Counted from the first letter of the stretch, positions 1 through 9,312 are shown. The stretch is 64,000 nt of DNA from Bacillota bacterium (GCA_023435705.1 JAEYRH010000011.1:11084-75083); one strand, 5' to 3'. Notes: generated from the letters alone by a model not told the origin. Numbers and translations: made by a program.

Positions 1-106
1 CATTGGCAAGCCCGCCACCGCGCCCCGCGCCGCGCTTTCAGACGGCAAGGCCGGAGCCGCCAGGCCCAAGATCGCGCTCAATGACCGGGAGTTTGGGAAA
101 TATTAA
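1..106 (+). CDS. Methyl-accepting chemotaxis protein, C-terminal end (partial)
   Basis: Only the last 34 codons of this gene are in the window; it reads [20 protein letters not shown] and ends in DREFGKY followed by TAA at 104-106. The 106 bases match, with only a few substitutions, the 3' end of the complete MCP gene at 1069-3420. The gene upstream of the window is therefore almost certainly a paralogous receptor. The tail is Ala/Lys-rich and lacks an NWxxF-type CheR/CheB tether. The reading frame comes from this paralogy, because the segment has no domain of its own. Confidence 0.8.
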   Translation, partial: IGKPATAPRAALSDGKAGAARPKIALNDREFGKY

Positions 107-205
107 CCCTCACCCCTTCGCGTTCGCTATGCGAGCCGCTATCGGTGATTGCCCGAACATTTGTTGCACAAATGTCCTCTACAATCACCGGGGCAATGCC
201 TCCTG

Positions 206-240
206 CCCCCTCTCCCATTGGATTGGGAGAGGGGGTTTTT
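206..240 (+). terminator. Rho-independent terminator
   Basis: A perfect 12-bp stem, CCCCCTCTCCCA paired with TGGGAGAGGGGG, has a 6-nt loop (TTGGAT) and is followed by five T. It lies 100 nt after the upstream MCP stop and probably ends that transcript. The arm sequence resembles the C/G-rich repeat family seen at 5317 and 50810, so the terminator may have arrived as a repeat. Confidence 0.75.
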
Positions 241-430
241 GTATGCCCAGTTACCCACCCAAGCATGTCGCTGGGTGTTGCCCGGCTTTGCGTAGTGTCG
301 GTGCAACCGATACAGGAGCAAAGCCGAGCAGAGCGCAGCGAAGCGGTTGGGTTGCCTCTGCCGGATAAACCGGCTGTCGGCACCAGTCTTATTCTTGCGC
401 TCAATATGTGGATGTTTATTGGCAAGCTGA

Positions 431-461
431 CTCCTCCCGAATCCATCGGGAGGGGTTTTTT
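431..461 (+). terminator. Rho-independent terminator
   Basis: A stem of about 10 bp (CTCCTCCCGA with TCGGGAGGGG, one G-U pair) with loop ATCCA is followed by six T. It is a second terminator in the same intergenic region and insulates cheW from upstream transcription. Confidence 0.7.
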
Positions 462-579
462 CGCAATATAACCCGGTATAAAAAAAGAATCAGGAATTTT
501 TCGCAGAATATGTCGAATATTGTTAGTACATCTAAAAAGTGGGCATATACCATTTGAATAATATAGGAGGCGGTGCCAG

Positions 580-1053
580 ATGGAGGTTATGTTGGAGGAA
601 GACACCCAGCGCGGCAAATACCTGACGTTTGCCCTGGGGCAGGAGTCCTATGGCCTGGAGATCAGTTATGTCAAGGAAATTGTGGGCATGCAGCCCATCA
701 CCCAACTGCCCGAGGCGTCCCCGTTTGTGAAGGGCATCATCAACCTGCGCGGCAGGATCATCCCGGTCATCGACATGAACCTGAAGTTCGGCAGGGAGGC
801 CAGCGTCTACACCGACCGCACATGCATCATCGTGGTGGATATCCAGGAGCTCTCCGTGGGGCTCATCGTGGACCAGGTGGCGGAAGTGCTGGTGATCGGC
901 GAAGACAACATTGTGCCGCCGCCTCCTGTAAAGACCGGCGCCTACAACCGCTATGTGAAGGGCATTGGCAAGACCGGCAATGACGTGAAGATCCTGCTGG
1001 ATTGTGAAAAGCTTTTCAGCAGCGGCGAGCTTGACGCACTGCCAAATCAATAA
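580..1053 (+). CDS. cheW: Chemotaxis coupling protein CheW
   Basis: CheW is a cytoplasmic adaptor linking methyl-accepting receptors to the kinase CheA. The 157-residue product has family-typical length and the SH3-like CheW fold signature: FALGQESYGLEI near residues 17-28, then GIINLRGRIIPVIDMN at 52-67, and VGLIVDQVAEVL in the second half. The ATG at 580 lies 9 nt after AGGAGG (565-570). A second ATG three codons later has poorer spacing. The gene is followed after 15 nt by an MCP gene, so both are probably co-transcribed as a receptor-adaptor pair. No cheA, cheY, cheR or cheB is visible in the window. The family assignment is firm, and the partner MCP is inferred from adjacency. Confidence 0.93.
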   Translation: MEVMLEEDTQRGKYLTFALGQESYGLEISYVKEIVGMQPITQLPEASPFVKGIINLRGRIIPVIDMNLKFGREASVYTDRTCIIVVDIQELSVGLIVDQVAEVLVIGEDNIVPPPPVKTGAYNRYVKGIGKTGNDVKILLDCEKLFSSGELDALPNQ

Positions 1054-1068
1054 AGGAGGAGCGGCATT

Positions 1069-3420
1069 ATGAAATTATTCCGCAACATGAAAATCGGCAT
1101 CCGGCTGGTCCTGTCTTTCGCGGTCATCATCGTGTTTCTGCTGGCAAGCGGCCTCACCGGGTATTTTTCCATGAGCCAGGTGACGGGCAAAGCCAATGAG
1201 ATGTATGAGAAAAACCTGCAGGCGGTGTCAGCGCTGGGCAAAATGCAATACACCTTTATGTCATTGCGGCTGAACTCCTACAAGATCGACACCAATGGCA
1301 AGACATTGCCTGAGCAGGGGGCCGAGCAGCAGAAGCTGAGCGACGCGGCCTTCCCGGAGATGGAAAAAACCCTGGCAGTGCTGAAGGCCTCCATTGTGAC
1401 CGAGCAGGACAAAACGCTGCACGGCCAGCTCGAGGAGCTGCTGAAGCAGTATAAGGCATCCTACGCCACTTCGTTGAAAGCCCATCTTGACGACAGCACG
1501 GAAGACCTGCAAAAGGCCATTCCGGTGAATGCCGGCATCGCTGGGGAGCTGAACGCCAAGCTGCTGGAAACGGTGGACTACAACGACCAGCAAGCCAAGG
1601 CCAGTTCTGAGCTCAATAACGCCACGGCATCGGCATCCATTTTGCAGATGAACATCCTGTCGGGCCTGGGCGTTTTGATTGGCGCTCTGATCTCGCTGCT
1701 GCTGACCATATCCATCACCGGCCCGATCAAGAAGCTGATGCATGCCACCGACCGCCTGGCCGCCGGCGACACCGCAATTTCAATCACTGTATCCGGTAAA
1801 GACGAGATCGGAAGGCTGGAGAAGTCCATCGCCGGCGTGGCGGGGGCCATCGGCAAGCTTTCTGCCGACGCCAACCTGCTGGTGGACGCGGCCCATGAGG
1901 GCAGCCTTTCCACCCGCGCCGATGCGGAGCGCCACGAGGGCGACTATCGCCGGATCATCGAGGGCATCAACCAGACGCTGGACGCCCTGATCGGGCCGCT
2001 GAATGCCGCCTCCCACCAGCTGGAGCTGATGGCCAACGGCGCGGAGCTGAATGTGATTGATGAAAGCCCGTTCAAAGGTGATTTCAAGACGGTTGTGCAC
2101 AACCTGAACATGGTGCGCAATTCACTGTATCGGATGCTGGATGACTCGGGGATGCTGGCGCAGGCCGCAGCAGACGGCAAGCTTTCCACCCGCGCCGATA
2201 TAAGCCGGCACCAGGGCGGATACCGGCAAATCATCCAGGGCATCAACGACACGCTGGACGCCGTGATCGAGCCGGTGAACGAGGCCGCGTCGGTGCTCAA
2301 TGAGATGGCGCAGGGCAACCTGGATGTGCGCGTGCGGGGCGACTACAAGGGTGACCACGCCGCGATCAAGTCGGCGCTGAACGACACCATTGACAACCTG
2401 CGCGGCTACATCGGCGACATCACGCAGGTATTGGCTGACATCTCCGACGGCAACCTGAACACTGGCATCACCTCCGATTACCGCGGCGATTTCATGGAGA
2501 TCAAAAACTCCATCAACCGCATTGTGGACGCGCTCAACCAGGTCATGGGAGACATCAACGTGTCTGCCGAGCAGGTGGCTTCCGGCACGCAGCAGGTGTC
2601 TGCCGGCAGCCAGGCGCTCTCGCAGGGTGCCACCGAGCAGGCCAGCGCCATCGAGCAGCTGACCGCCTCGCTGGTGGAGGTGGCCGGCCAGACCAGGAAG
2701 AATGCCGAAAATGCCAAGGCTGCCAGCGACCTCACCCACACCGCCCGCAAGGAGGCCGTGGAAGGCAACGCCCGCATGACCGAGCTGCAGCAGGCGATGA
2801 AGGAGATCAACGAATCCTCAGCCAATATTTCCAAGATCATCAAGGTGATCGACGAGATTGCCTTCCAGACCAACCTGCTGGCGCTGAACGCCGCCGTGGA
2901 GGCGGCCCGCGCCGGGCAGCACGGCAAGGGCTTCGCCGTGGTGGCAGAGGAAGTGCGCAACCTGGCGCAACGGAGCGCAGGCGCCGCCAAGGAAACCACA
3001 GAGATGATCGAGCAGTCCATTGCCAAGACCAAGGCCGGCACCAAGATCGCCGACGAAACGGCCAAGTCATTGAGCCGAATTGTGGGCGGCGTGGAAAAGG
3101 CAACCGACCTGGTGGGCGGCATCGCTGCTGCCTCCAACGACCAGGCGACCGCCGTGGCGCAGGTGAACACCGGCATCACGCAGGTGAGCCAGGTCACCCA
3201 GACCAACTCGGCCACCGCCGAGGAAAGCGCCGCCGCCAGCGAGGAGCTCTCCAGCCAGGCGTCGCTGCTCAAGGAAATGGTGAGCCGCTTCCGCCTCAAA
3301 AAGCAGGGCAGCGTCATTGGCAAGCCTGCCACCGCGGCCCGCACCGCGCTCTCAGACGGCAAGGCCGGAGCCGCCAAGCCCAAGATCGCGCTCAATGACC
3401 GGGAGTTTGGCAAATATTAA
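1069..3420 (+). CDS. Methyl-accepting chemotaxis protein with stacked HAMP-like repeats
   Basis: A transmembrane chemoreceptor of 783 residues. TM1 spans about residues 9-33, followed by an extracytoplasmic helical region of about 155 residues (four-helix-bundle type), TM2 about 190-215, and HAMP about 215-265. Residues about 270-490 hold repeated HAMP-like units that share a (G/D)xLSTRAD segment and GINxTLDA. The signalling hairpin tip ([20 protein letters not shown]) is near residue 595, flanked by Gln/Glu-Ala methylation helices. The C-terminal end is Ala/Lys-rich and finishes DREFGKY, nearly identical to the partial MCP at position 1. AGGAGG precedes the ATG. It is paired with cheW 15 nt upstream. 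The ligand cannot be inferred. Confidence 0.95.
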   Translation: MKLFRNMKIGIRLVLSFAVIIVFLLASGLTGYFSMSQVTGKANEMYEKNLQAVSALGKMQYTFMSLRLNSYKIDTNGKTLPEQGAEQQKLSDAAFPEMEKTLAVLKASIVTEQDKTLHGQLEELLKQYKASYATSLKAHLDDSTEDLQKAIPVNAGIAGELNAKLLETVDYNDQQAKASSELNNATASASILQMNILSGLGVLIGALISLLLTISITGPIKKLMHATDRLAAGDTAISITVSGKDEIGRLEKSIAGVAGAIGKLSADANLLVDAAHEGSLSTRADAERHEGDYRRIIEGINQTLDALIGPLNAASHQLELMANGAELNVIDESPFKGDFKTVVHNLNMVRNSLYRMLDDSGMLAQAAADGKLSTRADISRHQGGYRQIIQGINDTLDAVIEPVNEAASVLNEMAQGNLDVRVRGDYKGDHAAIKSALNDTIDNLRGYIGDITQVLADISDGNLNTGITSDYRGDFMEIKNSINRIVDALNQVMGDINVSAEQVASGTQQVSAGSQALSQGATEQASAIEQLTASLVEVAGQTRKNAENAKAASDLTHTARKEAVEGNARMTELQQAMKEINESSANISKIIKVIDEIAFQTNLLALNAAVEAARAGQHGKGFAVVAEEVRNLAQRSAGAAKETTEMIEQSIAKTKAGTKIADETAKSLSRIVGGVEKATDLVGGIAAASNDQATAVAQVNTGITQVSQVTQTNSATAEESAAASEELSSQASLLKEMVSRFRLKKQGSVIGKPATAARTALSDGKAGAAKPKIALNDREFGKY

Positions 3421-3438
3421 AGCCGGGCAGAACAACAA

Positions 3439-3475
3439 CCCCCGCCGGGAAGAATTTCCGGCGGGGGTTTGTTTG
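3439..3475 (+). terminator. Rho-independent terminator after the MCP gene
   Basis: A 13-bp stem (CCCCCGCCGGGAA with TTTCCGGCGGGGG, one G-T pair) and a GAA loop are followed by TTTGTTTG. It lies 18 nt after the stop codon and is a strong intrinsic terminator for the cheW-MCP unit. Confidence 0.85.
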
Positions 3476-3830
3476 TGGGGGGCACAACTACCGTATAAGC
3501 CGACCTTTGGCTTGATAATACAATACTGCACGACCATGGCGGTCAATGTACGGGCCGGGCTCTGTACCGGCCCGCCAATGTGGGCGCCACCCCGGCCCTT
3601 GCTAGTGCATGACGTGAAATGTTCGCTGCGGCGGGAAATCCCCCCTGTCGCTTGCGAGCGACATCCCCCCTTCATAAGGGCGGGTAGGGAGGTCGGTCTG
3701 CTCCAGACTGATAGTTTGCAGCGAAGCTAAGTATTGCAGAGTTCAGAGTATTATCTTAATTTACCCCTCCATTAAAGGGGGAGGGGTAGGGGAGAGGGTA
3801 ACAAGGGGGATTTTCTGCTGCCTGATGAAA
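3476..3830. repeat. Cluster of GC-rich palindromic intergenic repeats
   Basis: No gene is seen. Three repeat families occur: a GTACGGGCCGG/CCGGCCCG palindrome around 3549-3574 (family A); AAATCCCCCCTGTCGCTTGC with a CCCCCCTT arm around 3637-3690 (family B); and TACCCCTCC paired with GGAGGGGTA at 3762-3788 (family G). All recur elsewhere in the window. The last may serve as the terminator of the converging minus-strand gene. Confidence 0.65.
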
Positions 3831-5237
3831 CTAGTAGAAATCAGGTATGTCCGGCGGCAGCTTGTCGGTAAAGAACTCAGCTTTGGCTTCCTGCCTCCAT
3901 TGCGCTAGCGCCGCCGCCCACGCCGCCGCCCGCTCATCAAAGAGCAGTGCTGCTTCGACTTGGTCTCGCACCTCCTCATAGGGGATTGGCCCCGCCGGCA
4001 CATTGCCCACCCATTGGATGATGTGGTAGCCATATTGTGAGCCGATGGGGCCGGCGATGTCGCCCACCTTATCCAGCCTGTCAGCCCTGTTTACAATCTG
4101 GAGAAGATAGGCGTCTGTGCCGAGCCCGATCTGATAATCCGTGTTTACTAAATTTGAATAGATCCAGCTCGTATCGTTCCGCTCTGCAATGAAGTCATTG
4201 ATGTCTGCGCCGTTGCGGAGCTTGTCCATTGTTTCATCGGCTTTGGGTTTGATGTTTGCCAGGAGTTCTTGGGCCACTTCCTGCCAGATCCTGTCCATTT
4301 CCTTTCGGTCGTTGTCATCCAGTTTGTTCTTCCGCATATGGTCCATTATCGTTTTGTTCTTTTCGCTACGGGCTTGCGCTTCTAAATCCACAGCCTTTTG
4401 CATCGGGATCAAAAGGTGCCTGATCAGCCGGTAATCCGCAGGGCGATACACCACCACGGGGCTGGTGGGGGGGGTTAAGAGCGCCGGCAATCCTTCCAGC
4501 AGTTCTTGGTGTAATGTGGAATACGAAATGCCCCATGGATCATCATGGTTGAGTTCGTATTTCCACACCCCGTTGCACATTTCGATGTATATTGAAGGGC
4601 TTCTATCGAATAGCTTCTTCTCATACTCAAGTAATGTCTCATAGGCGGCTTCCACATCAGCTTCCGGCGCGGTGATGGTTTTGGTCACATCGTCCATCAG
4701 AAGCGTTTCGACTTGCAGCATGGTGAAGCGTGCCAGGAGTTGTTCTTCTGTCACGCCCTTTTCTTTGCAGTATAACTTGTATTTTACGTAAAACCGGTGG
4801 GCCAAGGTTTTGAGGGCTGCCTGGTCAGAATCTGTCAACGGGTAAAGACCCCGCTCCTCCGCCTTCTTCAGGATGATCTGCTCGTCTGCAAGGCGATCCA
4901 CCATGCCGGATAGCGTGTTGTTCTCATCACCAATGGTGTTTGAATTCGAGTGATAGATGGATAATATGGTCTGATCCGCGCCATTTGCGCCTTCATCTGC
5001 CAACCGGTAGTATTTCACCAGCAGTTTGACATCTGCCAAGGAAATAGTCTTTTCTCCGACCTTGCAGACAACGGTGCTGGTTGGAGGAGGAAACACTCTC
5101 ATCGACCACGCACGCAGGGTTTCTGCGTCCGGAAACTTTGGAACCAGGTCAAAACCGACGATGACCATTATCAGGCCAAGCAGCAGACCAATGCCAAGAC
5201 CGATATAGAGACCCCAGTTGCGAAGGCGCTCTCTCAT
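3831..5237 (-). CDS. Membrane-anchored PpiC-type (parvulin) peptidyl-prolyl isomerase
   Basis: A predicted extracytoplasmic foldase of 468 residues, resembling the SurA/PrsA/PpiD group. One N-terminal TM segment (about residues 10-32) is followed by a SurA-N-like region (KTISLADVKLLVKYYRL) and long charged helices. A parvulin-like module contains RHLLIPMQK and the diagnostic GDIAGPIGSQYGYHIIQWVG near residues 392-412. I chose the ATG at 5237, preceded by GTGGGG. An in-frame TTG at 5249 would add four residues but has no ribosome site. It is probably monocistronic; the rhodanese gene lies upstream on the same strand across a palindromic repeat. Isomerase activity is inferred from the motif only, since the domain is degenerate at its start. 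Confidence 0.8.
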   Translation of the reverse strand: MRERLRNWGLYIGLGIGLLLGLIMVIVGFDLVPKFPDAETLRAWSMRVFPPPTSTVVCKVGEKTISLADVKLLVKYYRLADEGANGADQTILSIYHSNSNTIGDENNTLSGMVDRLADEQIILKKAEERGLYPLTDSDQAALKTLAHRFYVKYKLYCKEKGVTEEQLLARFTMLQVETLLMDDVTKTITAPEADVEAAYETLLEYEKKLFDRSPSIYIEMCNGVWKYELNHDDPWGISYSTLHQELLEGLPALLTPPTSPVVVYRPADYRLIRHLLIPMQKAVDLEAQARSEKNKTIMDHMRKNKLDDNDRKEMDRIWQEVAQELLANIKPKADETMDKLRNGADINDFIAERNDTSWIYSNLVNTDYQIGLGTDAYLLQIVNRADRLDKVGDIAGPIGSQYGYHIIQWVGNVPAGPIPYEEVRDQVEAALLFDERAAAWAAALAQWRQEAKAEFFTDKLPPDIPDFY

Positions 5238-5316
5238 GTTACCCCACAAAGCACGTTACAAGATATTCCTATAGTACCAGCGGGTGGATCATATTGCAAT
5301 AGAGGCATAAAATGAA

Positions 5317-5350
5317 CCCCTCCCACTGGAAGGGGGAGGGGCAGGGGAGA
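5317..5350 (-). terminator. C/G palindrome between two minus-strand genes (family G repeat, likely terminator)
   Basis: CCCCTCCC (5317-5324) pairs with GGGGGAGGGG (5332-5341) around a short loop, just after the rhodanese stop. The same sequence type occurs at 206, 3762, 9249 and 50810. The hairpin is strong but no long T run follows on the minus strand, so termination is likely rather than certain. Confidence 0.5.
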
Positions 5351-5357
5351 GGGTAAA

Positions 5358-5810
5358 TTACTTCTCCACCCCATAGGGCCAGTCAATGATCCCGCCCAGG
5401 TCAAACACCTGCGTGTAGCCCAGCTTCACCAGCTCGTCGGCGGCCAGGGCGCTCCGGCGGCCGCTGCGGCAATACACAAAGACCACGGTGTCCTTATCGG
5501 GAACCGTAACCTCCACCTTTGCTGTGATGTCGCCAAGTGGCAGCAGCACGCTGCCGGCGATGTGGCCTTCGGCGTATTCGTCGGGCTCCCGCACATCCAG
5601 CAGCACAATGCCCTGCTCGCTGGCAAGCCTTTGTTTGGCCTCCTCCGGCGTGATGAGGCGAGCCTGGGCCGTCGCGGCTGTGGCATCCGGGGCGGGCAGC
5701 ACGGCGGCGGTGGGCGAGTTTGCCGGGGCGGCAGTCTGCACCGGCGAGGCTGCGCACGAGGCCAGAAGCAAACCAACTGCCAAAACCAAAACAATCGAAA
5801 CAAGTTTCAT
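5358..5810 (-). CDS. Rhodanese-domain lipoprotein
   Basis: A 150-residue secreted lipoprotein carrying one rhodanese domain. The signal peptide MKLVSIVLVLAVGLLLASC has a lipobox with Cys19, followed by a Pro/Ala/Thr-rich spacer of about 30 residues. The rhodanese fold spans about 50-150 with LLDVREPDEYAEGHIAGS and the active-site loop CRSGRR (catalytic Cys114). The active-site cysteine is intact, so sulfurtransferase or thiol-carrier chemistry on the outer face of the membrane is plausible; the substrate is unknown. The ATG at 5810 follows AGGCAGG. A longer frame reading upstream lacks a ribosome site and would bury the signal peptide. It is transcribed divergently from galK. Confidence 0.88.
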   Translation of the reverse strand: MKLVSIVLVLAVGLLLASCAASPVQTAAPANSPTAAVLPAPDATAATAQARLITPEEAKQRLASEQGIVLLDVREPDEYAEGHIAGSVLLPLGDITAKVEVTVPDKDTVVFVYCRSGRRSALAADELVKLGYTQVFDLGGIIDWPYGVEK

Positions 5811-5988
5811 CTGCGGCACCTGCCTGTTATCGTTGATACTCACAGTATTCCATGATCGGGGCGGTTTCACTGTAACATTCGTCACGGTTGGGTTGGCCTG
5901 TCGTTGCATTCCGCACGGGTGCGTGTTACTATTTTTGTTGGCAATTTGTGGCTTCGCGCTTCATTGGAGTTGCAATCAGGAGGGCCCT

Positions 5989-7257
5989 GTGGCACACAGC
6001 AAAGAATTCGGATCCTGTCAGGCGTTTGAGGTTTACCGTGCGCTTTACGGCCCCGCCGGAGTCAAGGCCGCGCCGGAGCGTTACGCCAGCCTGGAGCGGG
6101 AGTTTTTCTGCCGTTATGGCGAGGGTGCCTACCGCATCTTTTCAGCACCGGGCCGCAGCGAGATCGGCGGCAATCACACCGACCACAACGCCGGAAGGGT
6201 GCTGGCTGCCGCCGTGTCGCTGGACACGCTGGCCGCCGTGCGCCCCAATGGCACCGGTGTGGTGCGCATGCAAAGCGAGGGCTTTGCCGATGAGTTCACG
6301 GTGGACCTATCGGTGCTGCAGCCGCAGCCTCAGGAAACCGGCACCACCCAGGCGCTGATCCGGGGCGTGGCCGCCCGCATGGCAGAGCTGGGCTACCGGG
6401 TGGGCGGCTTTGACGGCTGGGTGACCAGCACGGTGCTGCGGGGCTCGGGGCTTTCCTCCTCCGCAGCCTTTGAGGTGCTCATTGCGGCGATCCTGGATGG
6501 CCTTTATAACGCCAGTGAAATGGACGCCAAGCTTCGCGCCCAGATCGCCCGTTACGCGGAGAACACGTTTTTCGGCAAGCCTTGCGGCCTGATGGACCAG
6601 ATGGCCTCGTCGGTGGGCGGGCTGGTCGCCATCGACTTTGCCGATGAAATGCTGCCGCAGGTGAAGAAGGTGCCCTTTGACTTTGCCGGCACCGGCTACC
6701 ATTTGGTCGTGACCGACACCGGCGGCAGCCATGCGGACCTCACCCACGAATACGCCGCCATCCCCGGTGAAATGCGCGCCGTGGCCGAAGCCCTGGGCGC
6801 TGACAAGCTCCGCCGGGTGGACCCCATGGAGTTCTGGCGGCAGCTGCCCAAGCTCCGGCAGAAGGTTTCCGACCGGGCGCTGCTGCGGGCGATGCACTTC
6901 TTCGGCGACAACGACCGCGTGACCAGGCAGGTGCAGGCGCTCACCGCGGGCGACATGGGGGCGTTCTTCTCCCATGTGATTGAGTCTGGCGAAAGCTCCT
7001 GGAAGCTGCTGCAGAACTGCGCTGTGGGCGGCTCCGTGGAGCAGGGCGTGACGCTGGGGCTTGCCATCAGCGAAAAGCTGCTGCGGGGCCGGGGCGCCTG
7101 GCGCGTGCATGGCGGCGGCTTCGCCGGCACGATCCAGGCTTTTGTGCCGGACACCGCGCTGGCGGAGTATGTGGAAGAGCTGGAGCGCGTGTTTGGCGCC
7201 AGGGCCTGCACAGTGCTCAGCGTGCGGCAACCGGGGGCGATGGAAGTCATACTATAG
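5989..7257 (+). CDS. galK: Galactokinase
   Basis: A GHMP-family kinase that phosphorylates D-galactose to galactose-1-phosphate in the Leloir pathway; 422 residues, somewhat longer than the usual 380-400. The galactokinase signature is GRSEIGGNHTDHNAG (residues 55-69). The ATP-binding GHMP motif GSGLSSSAA is near 151-159, CGLMDQMASSVGG lies around 200, and the third motif GGGFAGTIQAF is near 374-384. The GTG start at 5989 lies 5 nt after AGGAGG (5978-5983). The frame is open much further upstream but has no better start. No galT, galE or transporter gene adjoins, so it stands alone here. SEIGGNHTDH instead of the proteobacterial form is usual in Clostridia. Confidence 0.93.
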   Translation: MAHSKEFGSCQAFEVYRALYGPAGVKAAPERYASLEREFFCRYGEGAYRIFSAPGRSEIGGNHTDHNAGRVLAAAVSLDTLAAVRPNGTGVVRMQSEGFADEFTVDLSVLQPQPQETGTTQALIRGVAARMAELGYRVGGFDGWVTSTVLRGSGLSSSAAFEVLIAAILDGLYNASEMDAKLRAQIARYAENTFFGKPCGLMDQMASSVGGLVAIDFADEMLPQVKKVPFDFAGTGYHLVVTDTGGSHADLTHEYAAIPGEMRAVAEALGADKLRRVDPMEFWRQLPKLRQKVSDRALLRAMHFFGDNDRVTRQVQALTAGDMGAFFSHVIESGESSWKLLQNCAVGGSVEQGVTLGLAISEKLLRGRGAWRVHGGGFAGTIQAFVPDTALAEYVEELERVFGARACTVLSVRQPGAMEVIL

Positions 7258-7655
7258 TTACTTTTGGCGGCCCGGGGGTGTCCCTAAGAAATCCCCCCTG
7301 CCCCTGCGGGGGCATCCCCCCTTGAATTTTTGCCTTCGCCAAAAACAAAGGGGGTAGGAAGGGATGCTACCTACCAGCAATCGTTCTTCTTGGGGGTCCG
7401 GGGGTTTGCAAGTTCCACCTCTGAGATACGGATATCTGGGCGATCAGGCCAAGCGACTGTTTGACGAGGGAACGAAGTGACCGAGGAGTTGTCGTTGGCC
7501 CCGGTTGCATGGGCGAGCAGCATCCGAAGGATGCGACCAGCCCGCCCTGATGACGTGATCGAAGAGGTCTTGGGAACTTGCCTCCCCCGGTTGGTTTTGG
7601 TACTTTTGTCACGCAAAAGTACATTATGTGTCTGAGTAAAACTGTGGAGGTTACC
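7258..7655. repeat. Intergenic region with family B palindromic repeat
   Basis: No gene is seen. Positions 7289-7360 carry AAATCCCCCCTGCC, an inner GGGGGCAT and then CCCCCCTTGAATTTTTGCC, forming a long hairpin with CAAAAACAAAGGGGG. The same unit recurs at 49470-49500 and 53070-53140. Downstream (7380-7600) the sequence is GC-rich without a coding pattern. The ribosome site GGAGG of the next gene is at 7646-7650. Confidence 0.55.
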
Positions 7656-8801
7656 ATGATCCTCATCAAAAACGCCAAAGTGCTCACCATGGCCGGAAAA
7701 GACTTCGACTGTGGCGACATCCTGATCGATGGCACCAAGATTTCCGCCGTGGGCGAGGGCCTGCAAGCCCCCGCCGGGGCGCAGGTGATCGACGCCGCCG
7801 GCCTGTGGGCGCTGCCCGGCTTTGTGGACGCCCACTGCCACCTGGGCATGTGGGAAGACGGCATGGGCGACGAGGGCGCTGACGGCAACGAGACCACCGA
7901 CCCGGTGACGCCGCAGATGCGCGCCATTGACGCGATCAACCCGGTGGACCGCTGCTTCCAGGAAGCCCGCGAGGCCGGCGTGACCACTGCCTGCACCGGC
8001 CCCGGCAGCGCCAACGTGATCAGCGGGCAGTTTGCCGCCGTGAAAACCTGGGGCACCCGCGTGGACGACATGATTCTGAAGGAGCCGCTGGCCCTCAAGG
8101 CCGCGCTGGGCGAAAACCCCAAGCGGGCCTACGGCGAGCAGAAGAAGCTGCCCAGCACCCGCATGGGCACGGCGGCAGTCTTCCGCGAGGCGATGGTGGC
8201 CGCGCAGGAATACAAAAAGAAGCAAAGCGGTGAGAACCCGCCGGACCGCAGCCTGGGCAAGGAAGTGATCGCCGCGGCTTTGGATGGCAGCCTGCCGGTG
8301 AAGATCCACGCCCACCGGGCCGACGACATCCTGACGGCCATCCGCGTGGGCAAGGAATTCGGCCTTGATTTCTCCGTGGAGCATTGCACCGAGGGGTATC
8401 TCATTGCTGACATCCTGAAGGCGGAAAATGTGAAGGTGATCATCGGGCCGCTGCTCTCCGAGCGCAGCAAGATAGAGCTCAAAAACCTTACCTATGAAGC
8501 CCCACGGATCCTCAAGGAGGCCGGCGTGAAGTTTGCACTGATGACCGACCACCCGGTGATCCCGCTGCAATACCTGCCGGTCACGGCTGCGCTGGCCGTC
8601 CGCGAAGGGCTGGACGAGCGCACGGCGCTGGAGGCCATCACGATCAACGCCGCCGAGATCACCGGCATTGCGGACCGCGTGGGCAGCCTGGAGCCGGGCA
8701 AGGATGCGGACATCGCGCTCTTCAACGGCAACCCGCTGGACTGGCGCGTGAAGGCGCAACGGGTGTTCATCAACGGGCAGGAAGTGTTTCATAGGGATTA
8801 A
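7656..8801 (+). CDS. Amidohydrolase (imidazolonepropionase-like metal-dependent hydrolase)
   Basis: A cytoplasmic TIM-barrel hydrolase of 381 residues. The N-terminal beta-sandwich segment (ILIKNAKVLTMAG) is followed by the metal-binding pair in DAHCH (His60, His62), HAH at about 218-220, FSVEHCTEGY near 240, and the catalytic aspartate region MTDHPV near 297. The C-terminal GSLEPGKDADIALFNGNPLD is typical of the superfamily. These features place it with prolidase/imidazolonepropionase-like amidohydrolases, whose substrates range from N-acyl amino acids to cyclic imides; the substrate cannot be read from the sequence. The ATG at 7656 lies 5 nt after GGAGG; upstream in-frame codons have no ribosome site. 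It is a single-gene unit ended by the hairpin at 8818. Confidence 0.85.
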   Translation: MILIKNAKVLTMAGKDFDCGDILIDGTKISAVGEGLQAPAGAQVIDAAGLWALPGFVDAHCHLGMWEDGMGDEGADGNETTDPVTPQMRAIDAINPVDRCFQEAREAGVTTACTGPGSANVISGQFAAVKTWGTRVDDMILKEPLALKAALGENPKRAYGEQKKLPSTRMGTAAVFREAMVAAQEYKKKQSGENPPDRSLGKEVIAAALDGSLPVKIHAHRADDILTAIRVGKEFGLDFSVEHCTEGYLIADILKAENVKVIIGPLLSERSKIELKNLTYEAPRILKEAGVKFALMTDHPVIPLQYLPVTAALAVREGLDERTALEAITINAAEITGIADRVGSLEPGKDADIALFNGNPLDWRVKAQRVFINGQEVFHRD

Positions 8802-8817
8802 GGGTTGATGAAGATAA

Positions 8818-8850
8818 GGGCGGGGTTGTTACCCCGCCCGCTTCTTTATT
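8818..8850. terminator. Terminator between converging genes
   Basis: GGGCGGGG (8818-8825) pairs with CCCCGCCC (8832-8839) around TTGTTA, followed by a T-rich stretch (GCTTCTTTATTCTT). It lies between the amidohydrolase stop and the 3' end of the minus-strand remnant, and could act in both directions. Confidence 0.7.
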
Positions 8851-8851
8851 C

Positions 8852-9250
8852 TTACATGCCTCGGCCGGCGAGTTTATGGATCAGCAGGCTGCGGAAGGTC
8901 AGGTCGTTCCTTCGAGCATCCTTGATTCTCCAACTTTTTTCCAGCGCCAATCCGGTATACTGGCTCCACTTCATGAAGTAGTAGTGCGACAGGGGCTTGA
9001 CGAAAAACCCGCCGTTCTCATCCAGATATGAAACCAGATAATCAATCTGCTGCCGGACCGCCGGCACGTCGTCGGCGATTCCGAGCTTTGCCAGCATCTC
9101 CACCCGGTGGAACCACAGCAGCCAGTTGGGGGGAGTCAGGCTTGCCATGTCCGGGTTGAAGTCCTCCATATACACGGAGGCGGGAGAGATCACCTGGCCC
9201 CGGTCCAGCACCTTGATCGACGGGATCGGCGAGAACGCCGCCAGCTTTCT
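8852..9250 (-). pseudogene. C-terminal remnant of an unidentified protein, 5' end lost
   Basis: The minus strand encodes a plausible globular protein end: LAAFSPIPSIKVLDRGQVIS, then NPDMASLTPPNWLLWFHRVE, finishing LIHKLAGRGM. It has no credible start. Reading upstream, the frame runs into a family G repeat (9247-9310) and meets a stop there, with only a GTG at 9211 lacking a ribosome site. I read it as the 3' part of a longer gene whose 5' portion was lost at the repeat. Motifs such as DYLVSYLDENGGFFVKPLSH faintly recall alpha/alpha-toroid proteins, but I do not assign a family. Confidence 0.5.
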
Positions 9251-9312
9251 CTCCCCTGCCCCTCCCCCTTCATGTGGGAGGGGTTAACCCCTAAGGGGGC
9301 AGGGGGAGCCCA
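9247..9312. repeat. Family G C/G repeat abutting two genes
   Basis: CTCCCCTGCCCCTCCCCC followed by GTGGGAGGGG and a second inverted half, CCCCTAAGGGGGCAGGGGGA. It supplies the last codons (SPCPLRG) of the methyltransferase on one side and truncates the remnant gene on the other. Related elements lie at 206, 3762, 5317 and 50810. Confidence 0.6.

Larger units (their letters stand above)
107..579. other. Gene-free interval with two terminators and a palindromic repeat
   Basis: No convincing gene lies here. After the MCP stop there is a short repeat-like stretch, a strong hairpin terminator (206-240), a GC-rich element around 290-360 (GGCTTTGCG followed by GTGTCGGTGCAA and GCAAAGCC) that recurs near 30553-30600 and 37250-37320, and a second terminator (431-461). 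The last 115 bases before cheW are AT-rich and probably hold its promoter, but no convincing -35/-10 pair can be assigned. Confidence 0.6.

Noticed and set aside
2478..3413. Long minus-strand open frame opposite the MCP signalling domain
   Set aside because: It is a shadow of the high-GC MCP gene: Ser/Ala-rich low-complexity translation, no ribosome site, and the plus-strand gene is certain.
6307..7230. Minus-strand open frame opposite galK
   Set aside because: Antisense shadow; the galactokinase motifs define the plus strand.
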